This document shows positions 5,739 to 11,744 of a DNA stretch of 13,039 bases, piece by piece; position 1 is the stretch's first letter, and each line of letters opens with the position of its first letter. A model generated the notes under the pieces. That model was not told the origin of the DNA, searched no databases, and saw only the letters and a list, made by a program, of their open reading frames with translations. This stretch comes from an uncultured Lacticaseibacillus sp. (GTDB lineage: Bacteria > Bacillota > Bacilli > Lactobacillales > Lactobacillaceae). Made by a program: the position numbers and the translations under genes. Where the stretch lies: positions 1 to 13,039 of the forward strand of contig CAKRHU010000014.1 in the NCBI GenBank assembly GCA_934339215.1, in the 5' to 3' direction.

Positions 5739-5864
5739 ATGAAAAAATTCCTGACTTTTACCGCTTTGGCGGTTACCTTAGCAGCAGCGGCAGGCTTTTA
5801 CTCTGCCAAGAAAATGGAACTATTTAAAACTGACGAGCACGACTACGACGAGTACGAAGCATAG
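5739..5864 (+). CDS. 41-aa single-span membrane microprotein upstream of oleate hydratase
   Basis: The ATG at 5739 follows AAAGGAAG at good spacing. The 41 residues begin MKKF, then a hydrophobic Ala-rich segment (about 5-21), a basic pair at 24-25, and a very acidic tail (residues 32-40: D, E, H, D, Y, D, E, Y, E) ending at TAG 5862-5864. This looks like a short N-in transmembrane anchor, or less likely an uncleaved signal, with an acidic outside or peripheral tail. Its stop codon overlaps the AGGAGG of the oleate hydratase gene 12 nt before that start, so the two are one operon and probably translationally linked. Function is unknown. A role in attaching or modulating the membrane-associated hydratase is a guess from context. 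I do not recognise a family. Confidence 0.75.
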   Translation: MKKFLTFTALAVTLAAAAGFYSAKKMELFKTDEHDYDEYEA

Positions 5865-5876
5865 GAGGCTTTGAGT

Positions 5877-7571
5877 ATGGTGAAATCAAAAGCTGTGATG
5901 ATCGGTGCTGGCTTAGCCAACATGGCCGCCGCCGTTTACTTCATTCAAGAAGCCCATTGGGATGGTCAAGCGATCACTTTTTATTCGATCGATGATCACG
6001 GGTCAAATGATGGTGCGGTTACTTTAGATACAGTCGATGAATACTGGAACAAGAATCATCCAATGGAAAATAACCTCGGCTATGTGGCACGTGGTGGGCG
6101 GATGCTCAACTACCGGACTTATGTTGATTTGATGGACTTGCTATCACGGATTCCATCAGCAACTGAGCCGAATATGAACGCTGCCGAAGATACTCGTGAA
6201 TTCGACGCCGCGCACCGGACTTTTGACAAAGCCCGTTTGTTGCAAGGTGGCAAGGGTATTATCGACGCTGGCAAGTTGGGCTTAGACAACAAAGATCGCA
6301 TGTTGTTGACCAAGTTGATCATGATGGGCGATTCTGAAGAAGAAAAACTCGACAATGTCACGATCGCCGAGTACTTCAAGGAATCTCCACATATGTTCCA
6401 AACCAACTTCTGGTACATGTGGGAAACCACTTTTGCCTTCCGGGTCCAAAGTTCTGCGCAAGAATTACGCCGTTACATGCACATGATGATTTACGAATTC
6501 ACGCAAATCGAGCACTTAGTCGGCGTTAACCGTACGCGCTACAACCAGTTTGAATCCATTATGTTGCCATTGATCAATTATTTGAAAGATCAAAACGTCA
6601 ACATCATTTTGAACAAGCGCGTCACGGATATGACCTTCAAAGATACCAAAATGGGTGATGAGATCACGGTCACTGGTTTGCAAATGACCGACACTGAATC
6701 AGGCCAAGAAGAATTCGTCGATATCGATGCTGACACCGCAGTGATTTTCACTAACGGCTCGATCACTGATTCTGCGACCCAAGGCGATATGGATCACGCG
6801 GCTGCTGAAAACATGGACTATGGCGCGGCGGCTGGTTTGTGGAAGAACATTGCCGGCAAGTTCTACAATCTGGGTAATCCTGATAAGTTCTTTGCCGATC
6901 GTAATGCGTCTGAGTGGATCAGCTTCACGTTGACGTCAAAAGACCACTTGTTACTCAACGAAATCGCCCGTATTACCACCCAAGTGCCAGGCAATGCGCT
7001 GAACTCTTTCTTGTCCACCACCGCGATCACCGATCTCGGCCAACAAGATGTCAACATGTCCATCGTGGTGCACCATCAACCGCACTTCACCACGCAAAAG
7101 CCTAACGAAACTGTGCTTTGGGGTTACTTCTTGTATCCACGCCGCCACGGTGAATTCGTTGACAAGCCATATATTGAAATGACTGGGCGCGAAATGGCCG
7201 AAGAATTGATCGGGCAGTTGTCCAAAGTCGATCCAGGTCCGGTGAACATCATGACGAAAAAGGATGCGATCATGGATGCCATCATCAACAACATCCCGGT
7301 TTACATGCCTTATGCGTCGGCTTTGTTCAACAACCGCGCCAAAGCCGATCGGCCTAAAGTGATTCCAGCACATGCCACCAACTTAGCCTTTACTGGTGAA
7401 TTCGTGGAACAACCATTCCAGATGATCTTCACGGAACAATCTGCGGTGCGCTCTGGTGAAATTGCCGCTTATCACTTTGCTGGCTTGCCGATGAGCAAGT
7501 TAGTGAAGACGCCTCGCTATGACAAGGATCTCAAGACCTTGGCTAAGGCCACCAAGAAGATGTTTAGCTAA
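5877..7571 (+). CDS. ohyA: Oleate hydratase (FAD-dependent fatty acid double-bond hydratase)
   Basis: The 564-aa protein starts at ATG 5877, eight bases after AGGAGG (5863-5868). A TTG at 5871 is too close to that site to be used. It adds water across the cis-9 double bond of oleic or linoleic acid to give 10-hydroxy fatty acids, using FAD structurally, at the inner face of the membrane. The FAD motif GAGLANMAAA is at residues 10-19. The family signature ARGGRMLNYRTYVDLMDLLS follows at residues 71-90. The C-terminal half has the family-typical ALFNNRAKADRPKVIP and NLAFTGEFVEQPFQMIFTEQSAVRSGE segments. Residue 76 is Met where the better known enzymes have a catalytic Glu (RGGREME). This places it with the HFam3-type enzymes such as the Rhodococcus one. 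In lactobacilli the enzyme detoxifies host or dietary unsaturated fatty acids. It is second in an operon with the microprotein and is followed by a terminator. Confidence 0.96.
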   Translation: MVKSKAVMIGAGLANMAAAVYFIQEAHWDGQAITFYSIDDHGSNDGAVTLDTVDEYWNKNHPMENNLGYVARGGRMLNYRTYVDLMDLLSRIPSATEPNMNAAEDTREFDAAHRTFDKARLLQGGKGIIDAGKLGLDNKDRMLLTKLIMMGDSEEEKLDNVTIAEYFKESPHMFQTNFWYMWETTFAFRVQSSAQELRRYMHMMIYEFTQIEHLVGVNRTRYNQFESIMLPLINYLKDQNVNIILNKRVTDMTFKDTKMGDEITVTGLQMTDTESGQEEFVDIDADTAVIFTNGSITDSATQGDMDHAAAENMDYGAAAGLWKNIAGKFYNLGNPDKFFADRNASEWISFTLTSKDHLLLNEIARITTQVPGNALNSFLSTTAITDLGQQDVNMSIVVHHQPHFTTQKPNETVLWGYFLYPRRHGEFVDKPYIEMTGREMAEELIGQLSKVDPGPVNIMTKKDAIMDAIINNIPVYMPYASALFNNRAKADRPKVIPAHATNLAFTGEFVEQPFQMIFTEQSAVRSGEIAAYHFAGLPMSKLVKTPRYDKDLKTLAKATKKMFS

Positions 7572-7582
7572 AAGCAATGTTT

Positions 7583-7610
7583 CCGTCAGTTGAAAGACTG
7601 GCGGTTTTTT
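7583..7610 (+). terminator. Intrinsic terminator of the oleate hydratase operon
   Basis: CCGTCAG (7583-7589) pairs with CTGGCGG (7598-7604), with one G-T wobble over an 8-nt loop, followed by TTTTTT (7605-7610). It lies 11 nt after the stop codon and separates the operon from the transporter promoter. Confidence 0.88.
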
Positions 7611-7612
7611 AT

Positions 7613-7641
7613 TTGCCAGTAAGTGAAATTAGTGGCATACT
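7613..7641 (+). promoter_or_regulatory. Sigma-A promoter of the MFS transporter gene
   Basis: TTGCCA (7613-7618), an exact 17-bp spacer and CATACT (7636-7641) give a good sigma-A promoter, with transcription starting near 7648. It begins two bases after the previous terminator, so the transporter is transcribed independently of oleate hydratase. Confidence 0.7.
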
Positions 7642-7645
7642 AGTC

Positions 7646-7676
7646 CAGACAAAATAACGTCTGTCAGAGAGCAGAC
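7646..7676 (+). promoter_or_regulatory. CAGAC-GTCTG-CAGAC triple arms in the transporter leader
   Basis: CAGAC (7646-7650), GTCTG (7659-7663) and CAGAC (7672-7676) are spaced 8 nt apart, so the middle arm can pair with either neighbour. The first pair straddles the expected transcription start, as an operator dyad would. The second pair forms a 5-bp hairpin just before the GGAGG at 7682-7686. Arms of 5 bp are short, so this is a weak candidate. Confidence 0.3.
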
Positions 7677-7696
7677 ATTTTGGAGGAAAATTATAT

Positions 7697-8932
7697 ATGC
7701 AAAAAGTAACAGCTATGCGCCGATTAGACCACATGTCACATGAGCAAAAGCTTGTGATGGCATCGACGGCATCTGGATTCTCACTGGAAAACATGGATAT
7801 CATGTTCTTGAGTTTCGCATTGACACCGATCATCGCTGAGCTTCACATTTCCAGTGGGGCTGCAGGATTGATCGGGTCGATCACCAATGTCGGCATGTTG
7901 GTCGGCGGGGCGCTTTTTGGTATTTTAGGCGACAAAATCGGGCGAGTGAAAACTTTTTCCCACACGATTTTGATCTTTGCGGTCGCTACGGCGTTGATGG
8001 CTTTTGCGAATAATTTATGGGTGATTTATGGGTTGCGCTTCTTAGCTGGCATCGGTGCTGGCGGGGAGTATGGCGTCGGAATCGCGTTGATCGCAGAATC
8101 CTTCAACCATGATCGCATTGGGCGTATGACCTCAGTGGCGGCGATTGGCGGGCAGATCGGGGCGATTATCGCCGCGCTTGCTGCCAGTGTGATCCTCCCA
8201 TTATGGGGTTGGCATGCCTTGTTTTTGATCGGGGTGTTGCCAGTTGCGTTAACCTTCTTTGTGCGTAAACACCTCAAAGAATCAGAACAATTCTTGGAAG
8301 CGAAACGAGTCGCGAAGCAAAAGCATGAACGCGTCGCATTCTCCGAATTATTCAAAACGCGCCAACTGGCGATGCAAACCCTTGGCTTAATGGTGATGAC
8401 CATTGTCCAAATCGCTGGCTACTTCGGCTTAATGAACTGGTTGCCCGTGATCGTGCAAAAACAACAAGGCTTGAGTGTCTCTGGATCGGCTTTGTGGATG
8501 GTGGCCACGATTGCTGGGATGTGCTGTGGGATGGCCGTATTTGGTAACATCTTAGATCATCTCGGCCCGCGCTGGGCGTTTGGCTTGTTCCTCACTGCTA
8601 GTGCGTTGATCGTATTTGCCATTACGTTAGCTCATTCCAGTGTGGTATTAGTCGTTATCGGGGCAGTGGTGGGCTTTTGTGCTAACGGCATGTTTGGCGG
8701 CTACGGGGCTGTTATTTCACAACTTTATCCAGCCCGCATTCGCAGTACTGCCAATAACGTGATCATGAACGTCGGCCGGGCGATTGGTGGATTCTCTAGT
8801 GTAGTCATCGGCTTGTTAATGGATCACTACTCGTTAGCAATCACCATGGGTTTCTTATCCGCCTTGTACGTGATCAGCTTGTTGACCATGCTGAGTTTAC
8901 CTGGGTTGAAACAATTGAGTGTACGACGGTAA
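7697..8932 (+). CDS. Major facilitator superfamily transporter, sugar/organic acid:H+ symporter type
   Basis: The 411-aa protein has about 12 hydrophobic segments and starts at ATG 7697 after GGAGG. The cytoplasmic loop between helices 2 and 3 has the MFS signature GDKIGR (motif A). An acidic ENMD motif lies at the start of helix 1, and helix 4 reads RFLAGIGAGGEYGVG. The second half repeats the motif in a weaker form (GNILDHLGPRW), and PARIRSTANN lies near helix 10-11. This arrangement (E/D in helix 1, RF-G-GxGxGGEYG) fits the metabolite:H+ symporter, aromatic acid (AAHS) or SV2-like branches, used for carboxylates, sugars or niacin-like acids. The cargo cannot be assigned. The gene is monocistronic with its own promoter and terminator. 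A link to fatty acid hydration next door is possible but not shown by the sequence. Confidence 0.9.
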   Translation: MQKVTAMRRLDHMSHEQKLVMASTASGFSLENMDIMFLSFALTPIIAELHISSGAAGLIGSITNVGMLVGGALFGILGDKIGRVKTFSHTILIFAVATALMAFANNLWVIYGLRFLAGIGAGGEYGVGIALIAESFNHDRIGRMTSVAAIGGQIGAIIAALAASVILPLWGWHALFLIGVLPVALTFFVRKHLKESEQFLEAKRVAKQKHERVAFSELFKTRQLAMQTLGLMVMTIVQIAGYFGLMNWLPVIVQKQQGLSVSGSALWMVATIAGMCCGMAVFGNILDHLGPRWAFGLFLTASALIVFAITLAHSSVVLVVIGAVVGFCANGMFGGYGAVISQLYPARIRSTANNVIMNVGRAIGGFSSVVIGLLMDHYSLAITMGFLSALYVISLLTMLSLPGLKQLSVRR

Positions 8933-8935
8933 ATA

Positions 8936-8979
8936 ATCAAAGAAGTGGTCTGCTCGTGAGAGTGGACCACTTCTTTGAT
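8936..8979. terminator. Long perfect hairpin after the MFS gene
   Basis: ATCAAAGAAGTGGTC (8936-8950) and GACCACTTCTTTGAT (8965-8979) form a perfect 15-bp stem over a 14-nt loop, starting four bases past the stop codon. There is no T-run after it on the plus strand, only T residues within the arm. It may therefore stabilise the 3' end or terminate weakly. Confidence 0.75.
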
Positions 8980-9051
8980 GGGGGTTAATGTGCAGTATAC
9001 TTCATCACTTTTCTTCAAAAGACGTTGTTTGCGTGCAAATCCGACATTCGG

Positions 9052-9060
9052 TGTTACAAT
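9052..9060 (+). promoter_or_regulatory. Extended -10 promoter of the YwlG-family gene
   Basis: TG-T-TACAAT (9052-9060) matches an extended -10 element. The -35 region is poor (GTGCAA at 9033-9038, 16 bp spacing). Transcription would begin about 9067, directly before the AAGGAGGG ribosome binding site, giving a leader of only some 15 nt. Confidence 0.5.
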
Positions 9061-9081
9061 ATTCGGCAAGGAGGGACAGTC

Positions 9082-9633
9082 ATGATTACAAAATCTGAAT
9101 TACAAACGCAGCTTGCCCAAACCGTTCAAGAGGTGTTGACCGCAGCCAAATTGCACAAAGGCGACTTGTTTGTCCTTGGCTGTACCACGAGTGAAGTGGT
9201 TGGCGGGCATATCGGTAAAGCCTCAAATCCAGAAGTCGGCGAATGGATCGTCCAAACCGTGCTGGATCAATTAAGGCCTTTAGGCATTGAACTTGCCGTG
9301 CAAGGTTGTGAGCATATCAACCGGTCATGTGCGGTTGAACGCCGGGTCGCACGGGCAAATCATTTTGAAATCGTTAATGTCGTCCCAGGTATTCATGCTG
9401 GTGGGTCGGCTTCAATGGCTGCGTTCAAGTTCTTCGATGATCCGGTTGAAGTGGAACACATTTCGGCTCTTGCGGGGATCGATATCGGGGACACCAGCAT
9501 CGGCATGCATGTGCAATTCGTTCAAGTGCCAGTGCGGCCAAGTCAAACAGAACTCGGCGGGGCGCATGTCACAGCCTTACGCAGCCGGCCAAAGTATGTC
9601 GGCGGCAGTCGGGCCCAATATTTAGAACTGTAA
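9082..9633 (+). CDS. UPF0340/YwlG family protein (TIGR01440 type)
   Basis: The 183-aa protein starts at ATG 9082 with AAGGAGGG seven bases upstream. An in-frame extension back to 9025 would overlap the promoter and has no ribosome binding site. Recognisable family segments are LFVLGCTTSEVVGGHIGKAS (residues 29-48), VQGCEHINRSCAVER (73-87) and VVPGIHAGGSASMAAFK (98-114), plus the C-terminal SRPKYVGG. YwlG-like proteins are widespread in Firmicutes, cytoplasmic and of unknown function. Conserved Cys, His and Glu residues suggest a ligand or metal site. It is monocistronic and converges on the minus-strand cluster, sharing a terminator. Confidence 0.92.
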   Translation: MITKSELQTQLAQTVQEVLTAAKLHKGDLFVLGCTTSEVVGGHIGKASNPEVGEWIVQTVLDQLRPLGIELAVQGCEHINRSCAVERRVARANHFEIVNVVPGIHAGGSASMAAFKFFDDPVEVEHISALAGIDIGDTSIGMHVQFVQVPVRPSQTELGGAHVTALRSRPKYVGGSRAQYLEL

Positions 9634-9635
9634 GC

Positions 9636-9677
9636 AAAAATGTCGCAGGCTTAAATCAAAGCTTTACGACATTTTTT
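9636..9677. terminator. Bidirectional terminator between convergent operons
   Basis: AAAAATGTCG (9636-9645) pairs with CGACATTTTT (9667-9676), followed by a further T. The A-run and T-run on either side allow termination of both the YwlG-family gene and the minus-strand 193-aa gene, whose stop codon begins at 9682. The loop contains a smaller GCTT/AAGC stem. Confidence 0.85.
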
Positions 9678-9679
9678 AG

Positions 9680-10261
9680 TTAATCATTCACATGGTAATG
9701 CCCAGCAACATTCGCTGATTCTGCAAGAAATTCCAATCCGGTGCCTTGAATCCAAGGTTTAAAGCCGATCGCGTTAATGGCATCATTCAGCGCATAGTCA
9801 CTATCAGTGTGAGGTAAGTCGGTTAAACCAAATAAATCATGTACTGGCAAGTCGCCGGGATGCAACAACAGATACTGCCCAGCTACAGCACTAGGAATGT
9901 GCAGGTAACAGGTGAGATCTGGCGTGACCACATGCAACAACGTGCGATAAATCGGACCATGATGACTCCCTAACAACACATCTTGGTTGTAGTCATATTG
10001 ATCGACGAAAACATCGATGGCAGTCGGGACTAAGCTCAAATTTTTGTGCAGTTGTTGATGCAACACTAAGCAATCATTTTCAACATGAAGTGAAATATCC
10101 GCCATCACATATTTCAAAAAGCCCATCATACCAGCTTTTGGAATTACACGCTGGCCGGAAACCAAGGTGCCACATAACAAAGCGCGATGATTTAACAGTC
10201 TCGGTTCGTCTGGAATCGCCAGTAATTGCGGTTGTTTCAAGTCTCCTTGAATGCTTGTCAT
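9680..10261 (-). CDS. Unrecognised soluble 193-aa protein, last gene of the small-membrane-protein cluster
   Basis: I do not recognise this protein. It starts at ATG 10261, whose A is shared with the TGA stop of the upstream 67-aa gene (TGATG overlap), so translation is coupled. A G-rich ribosome binding site (GGGGG) lies about 10 nt upstream, inside the preceding gene. The sequence has no signal peptide or transmembrane span. It is rich in His, Asp and Leu, with alternating hydrophobic segments (for example ISLHVENDCLVLHQQL at residues 56-71 and TPDLTCYLHIPS at 112-123), suggesting a beta-rich globular domain. Its place behind two miniature membrane proteins, and near a LytTR two-component system, suggests a cytoplasmic effector or partner of those proteins. 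That is inference from operon structure only. Confidence 0.8.
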   Translation of the reverse strand: MTSIQGDLKQPQLLAIPDEPRLLNHRALLCGTLVSGQRVIPKAGMMGFLKYVMADISLHVENDCLVLHQQLHKNLSLVPTAIDVFVDQYDYNQDVLLGSHHGPIYRTLLHVVTPDLTCYLHIPSAVAGQYLLLHPGDLPVHDLFGLTDLPHTDSDYALNDAINAIGFKPWIQGTGLEFLAESANVAGHYHVND

Positions 10262-10464
10262 CAGTCAAACGCCCCCGTTAGAATCGCAATTCCCAAAATC
10301 AACAACAATGCGCCAAAGAAAAAACCATAGAAGTTGGCATACATGATAAATGGTGATGTATTTTTGTCGCCGTGATGTTTGACTTGCTTAAATTGCCGCA
10401 CCCCAGCAACAAACTGCCAACAGCCCAGTAAAATCATAACGATACCCGCTAATTTCTCCCACAT
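10261..10464 (-). CDS. Two-span miniature membrane protein A (67 aa)
   Basis: The ATG at 10464 follows AGGGGG, which is formed by the TAG stop of the upstream paralogue plus the next bases, so the two are translationally linked. The 67 residues give a first hydrophobic helix (about 4-20, LAGIVMILLGCWQFVAG), a basic loop FKQVKHHGDKNTSPF (25-39) and a second helix (about 42-64). It aligns without gaps to the 68-aa neighbour at 32 of 67 positions and more distantly to the 77-aa protein at 10781-11014. The shared loop motif is HG-x3-TS-x-F, followed by A-x-F/Y-Y. Its positive charges would favour a cytoplasmic loop with both ends outside. No known family, double-glycine leader or immunity-protein feature is recognised. 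Function is unknown; see the cluster finding. Confidence 0.88.
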   Translation of the reverse strand: MWEKLAGIVMILLGCWQFVAGVRQFKQVKHHGDKNTSPFIMYANFYGFFFGALLLILGIAILTGAFD

Positions 10465-10475
10465 GATGATACCCC

Positions 10476-10682
10476 CTAATCAAGTACACCGATTAACAAC
10501 CGGACGGCCATCACGATTAACAAACTACCGAAGAAATACCCATAGAAATCGGCAAACGCGAAAAATGGGGAAGTGTGCTTGCTCCCATGTTTCGTCACGT
10601 CTTTGAAGGCGTGATACGACGCGTAAAACTGATACAAGCCCAACAAGATGCGAATGACGGCAATGATTTTCTCCCAGATCAT
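10476..10682 (-). CDS. Two-span miniature membrane protein B (68 aa), first gene of second cluster
   Basis: The start is ATG 10682, eight bases after AGGAGG. A GTG three codons earlier abuts that site and cannot be the start. The protein starts MIWEK. It has a first hydrophobic helix (about 6-22), the loop FKDVTKHGSKHTSPF (26-40) and a second helix (about 43-66) ending in Asp like its neighbour. It is 48% identical to protein A over an ungapped alignment, so the pair is a tandem duplication. It opens a three-gene cluster (B, A, 193-aa protein) that lies behind a terminator and a candidate LytTR-activated promoter. Role unknown; likely topology is N and C termini outside with the His/Lys-rich loop inside (inference from the positive-inside rule). 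Confidence 0.88.
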   Translation of the reverse strand: MIWEKIIAVIRILLGLYQFYASYHAFKDVTKHGSKHTSPFFAFADFYGYFFGSLLIVMAVRLLIGVLD

Positions 10683-10714
10683 CGTTGGCACCTCCTACGC
10701 TTATTGACAAGCTA

Positions 10715-10720
10715 AGCATA
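10715..10720 (-). promoter_or_regulatory. Candidate -10 element of the B-A-193aa cluster
   Basis: On the minus strand TATGCT (10720-10715) is a plausible -10. The position 17 bp upstream reads CGCCTT, a poor -35, as expected for a promoter that needs an activator. The -10 starts 32 bp after the end of the promoter-proximal LytTR-like repeat. The leader would be about 25 nt to the ATG at 10682 and contains a small GCTTA/TAAGC stem. Confidence 0.45.
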
Positions 10721-10732
10721 CAACGCACGTAC

Positions 10733-10754
10733 AAAAAAAGGCGCAACTTGCGCC
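10733..10754 (-). terminator. Internal terminator between the kinase operon and the B-A-193aa cluster
   Basis: On the minus strand GGCGCAAGTTGCGCC (10754-10740) forms a compact hairpin with 6 bp or more and is followed by seven T residues (10739-10733). It lies 26 nt past the stop of the 77-aa gene and separates it from the downstream cluster. Read-through or a separate promoter must supply the second cluster. Confidence 0.85.
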
Positions 10755-10782
10755 AAACGTCACGAATCCGGGGCTGAACGTT
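10753..10782 (-). promoter_or_regulatory. LytTR-type direct repeat (9-12-9)
   Basis: On the minus strand AACGTTCAG (10782-10774) and GACGTTTGG (10761-10753) are 9-bp repeats agreeing at 6 of 9 positions, including ACGTT. They are separated by exactly 12 bp, a 21-bp period. The ACGTT core and the 9-12-9 layout resemble the plantaricin-regulator repeats bound by LytTR response regulators such as PlnC/D. The distal copy overlaps the stop codon of the 77-aa gene and the proximal copy touches the terminator. The activator would be the LytTR regulator encoded at 11007-11744 (inference). Confidence 0.5.
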
Positions 10783-11014
10783 AAAATTTCATCGTGAAGA
10801 TGCTATAAGCCCCACCAAGTAAGATCAACCCGATGGCAATGCTGTAATAAATCGCAAACGCAGAAAAGCCGCTAGTCGCGCGGTTACCATGTTTGTGGAT
10901 GCGTTGGAATTCTGTGTAACCAGAATACAATTCCCACGCGGCTAGTAATAAAACTGCGATCCCTGCTAACGGTTGCCAAATCGGTTGATTCAACGAAAAA
11001 ATCGTATTAAGCAT
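10781..11014 (-). CDS. Two-span miniature membrane protein C (77 aa), in the kinase-regulator operon
   Basis: The ATG at 11014 overlaps the end of the response regulator gene by 8 nt and has GGAGGG five bases upstream. The protein is a longer, more diverged paralogue of the 67- and 68-aa proteins. After an 11-residue N-terminal extension it aligns with protein B without gaps (19 of 66 identical). It keeps IW at 12-13, a hydrophobic helix (about 15-32), the loop FQRIHKHGNRATSGF (36-50) and a second helix (about 53-72). The Pro of the TSPF motif is Gly here. Co-translation with the kinase and regulator suggests it is part of the sensing apparatus, for example an accessory or inhibitory subunit, while proteins A and B would be outputs. 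This is speculation from gene order. It is followed by a terminator. Confidence 0.87.
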   Translation of the reverse strand: MLNTIFSLNQPIWQPLAGIAVLLLAAWELYSGYTEFQRIHKHGNRATSGFSAFAIYYSIAIGLILLGGAYSIFTMKF

Positions 11015-11744
11015 GAGCGCCCTCCAATAATTGCCTTAATGTGGCCAGTTTGCGAAAGCTGACCTCGATTTTCGCCCCGTTTTGCATGACGGCAAGGCGG
11101 TTTTTCGTGTCGACAAGTTTCAGTTGATCGAGGTTGATCAAACAACTTTTGTGACAACGAAATAAAGTCGGGTATTTCGCATTGATCGCGGTGAGATTCC
11201 CACGAAAGCTCGCCATTTCATTGGTCGCGGTTAATTCGATGGTATCCGAATCACTGGCGGAAACTTGCAACGCGATCACAGAATCAAGCGGCAAAGCATT
11301 GACTTGGCCGCCTTGGGTATAAGCAAACAATTGCGGCGTGTGTAGAAGGCGCTGGGCATGGCGCTTGGCGGCGGCGATCAACGCTTGATGAATGCGCGGT
11401 AAGGTGTCGGCGTTTTTTTGGATCAAGTCCATCGGGGTGATTTGATTGGTTAAAATCAACAACGCCGCTTCAGGGTGACTGGTAATAAAAATGATTTCCG
11501 CACTTAAACTTTTGGCGCGGATCGCTTTGGCGACATCGATGCCAGATAAGGCTTGTCCGGATAGCTCGATATCGAGCAAATACAAACTGTCCTCAGGGGC
11601 CTGCGCATCCAGCAAAGTTTGTGCGTCACCGGTAGCGAGTTGTAATTGCGCGTCCAAAGCTTCGATCATACAGGTGGTTTGGACTTGCTGGACGTAAGCG
11701 GCACGTTGTTGATCGGAATCTTCTAATAGGTAGATATTAAGCAT
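11007..11744 (-). CDS. LytTR-family response regulator (AgrA/ComE/PlnC type)
   Basis: The 245-aa protein starts at ATG 11744, overlapping the kinase gene by 8 nt, with GAGGTG a few bases upstream. The receiver domain (1-125) has the acidic pair E8/D9, phospho-acceptor D58 (LYLLDIEL), T88/S89 (FITSHPE) and K110. The C-terminal LytTR DNA-binding domain (about 140-240) includes FRCHKSCLINLDQL, the typical H-K/R-S-x-L-x-N-L segment. It should be a cytoplasmic transcription activator phosphorylated by the adjacent kinase and bind paired 9-bp direct repeats two helical turns apart. A matching repeat lies at 10753-10782 ahead of the B-A-193aa cluster. It belongs to the class that usually controls bacteriocin or quorum-sensing genes, but no bacteriocin gene is visible here. 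Confidence 0.93.
   Translation of the reverse strand: MLNIYLLEDSDQQRAAYVQQVQTTCMIEALDAQLQLATGDAQTLLDAQAPEDSLYLLDIELSGQALSGIDVAKAIRAKSLSAEIIFITSHPEAALLILTNQITPMDLIQKNADTLPRIHQALIAAAKRHAQRLLHTPQLFAYTQGGQVNALPLDSVIALQVSASDSDTIELTATNEMASFRGNLTAINAKYPTLFRCHKSCLINLDQLKLVDTKNRLAVMQNGAKIEVSFRKLATLRQLLEGAHA

Noticed and set aside
7583..7697. Oleate hydratase and the MFS transporter as one operon
   Set aside because: A good terminator and a good sigma-A promoter separate them, so co-transcription is unlikely except by read-through.
10682..10691. GTG start for protein B giving a 71-aa product
   Set aside because: The GTG abuts the AGGAGG ribosome binding site; the ATG at 10682 has the proper 8-nt spacing and aligns with the start of protein A.
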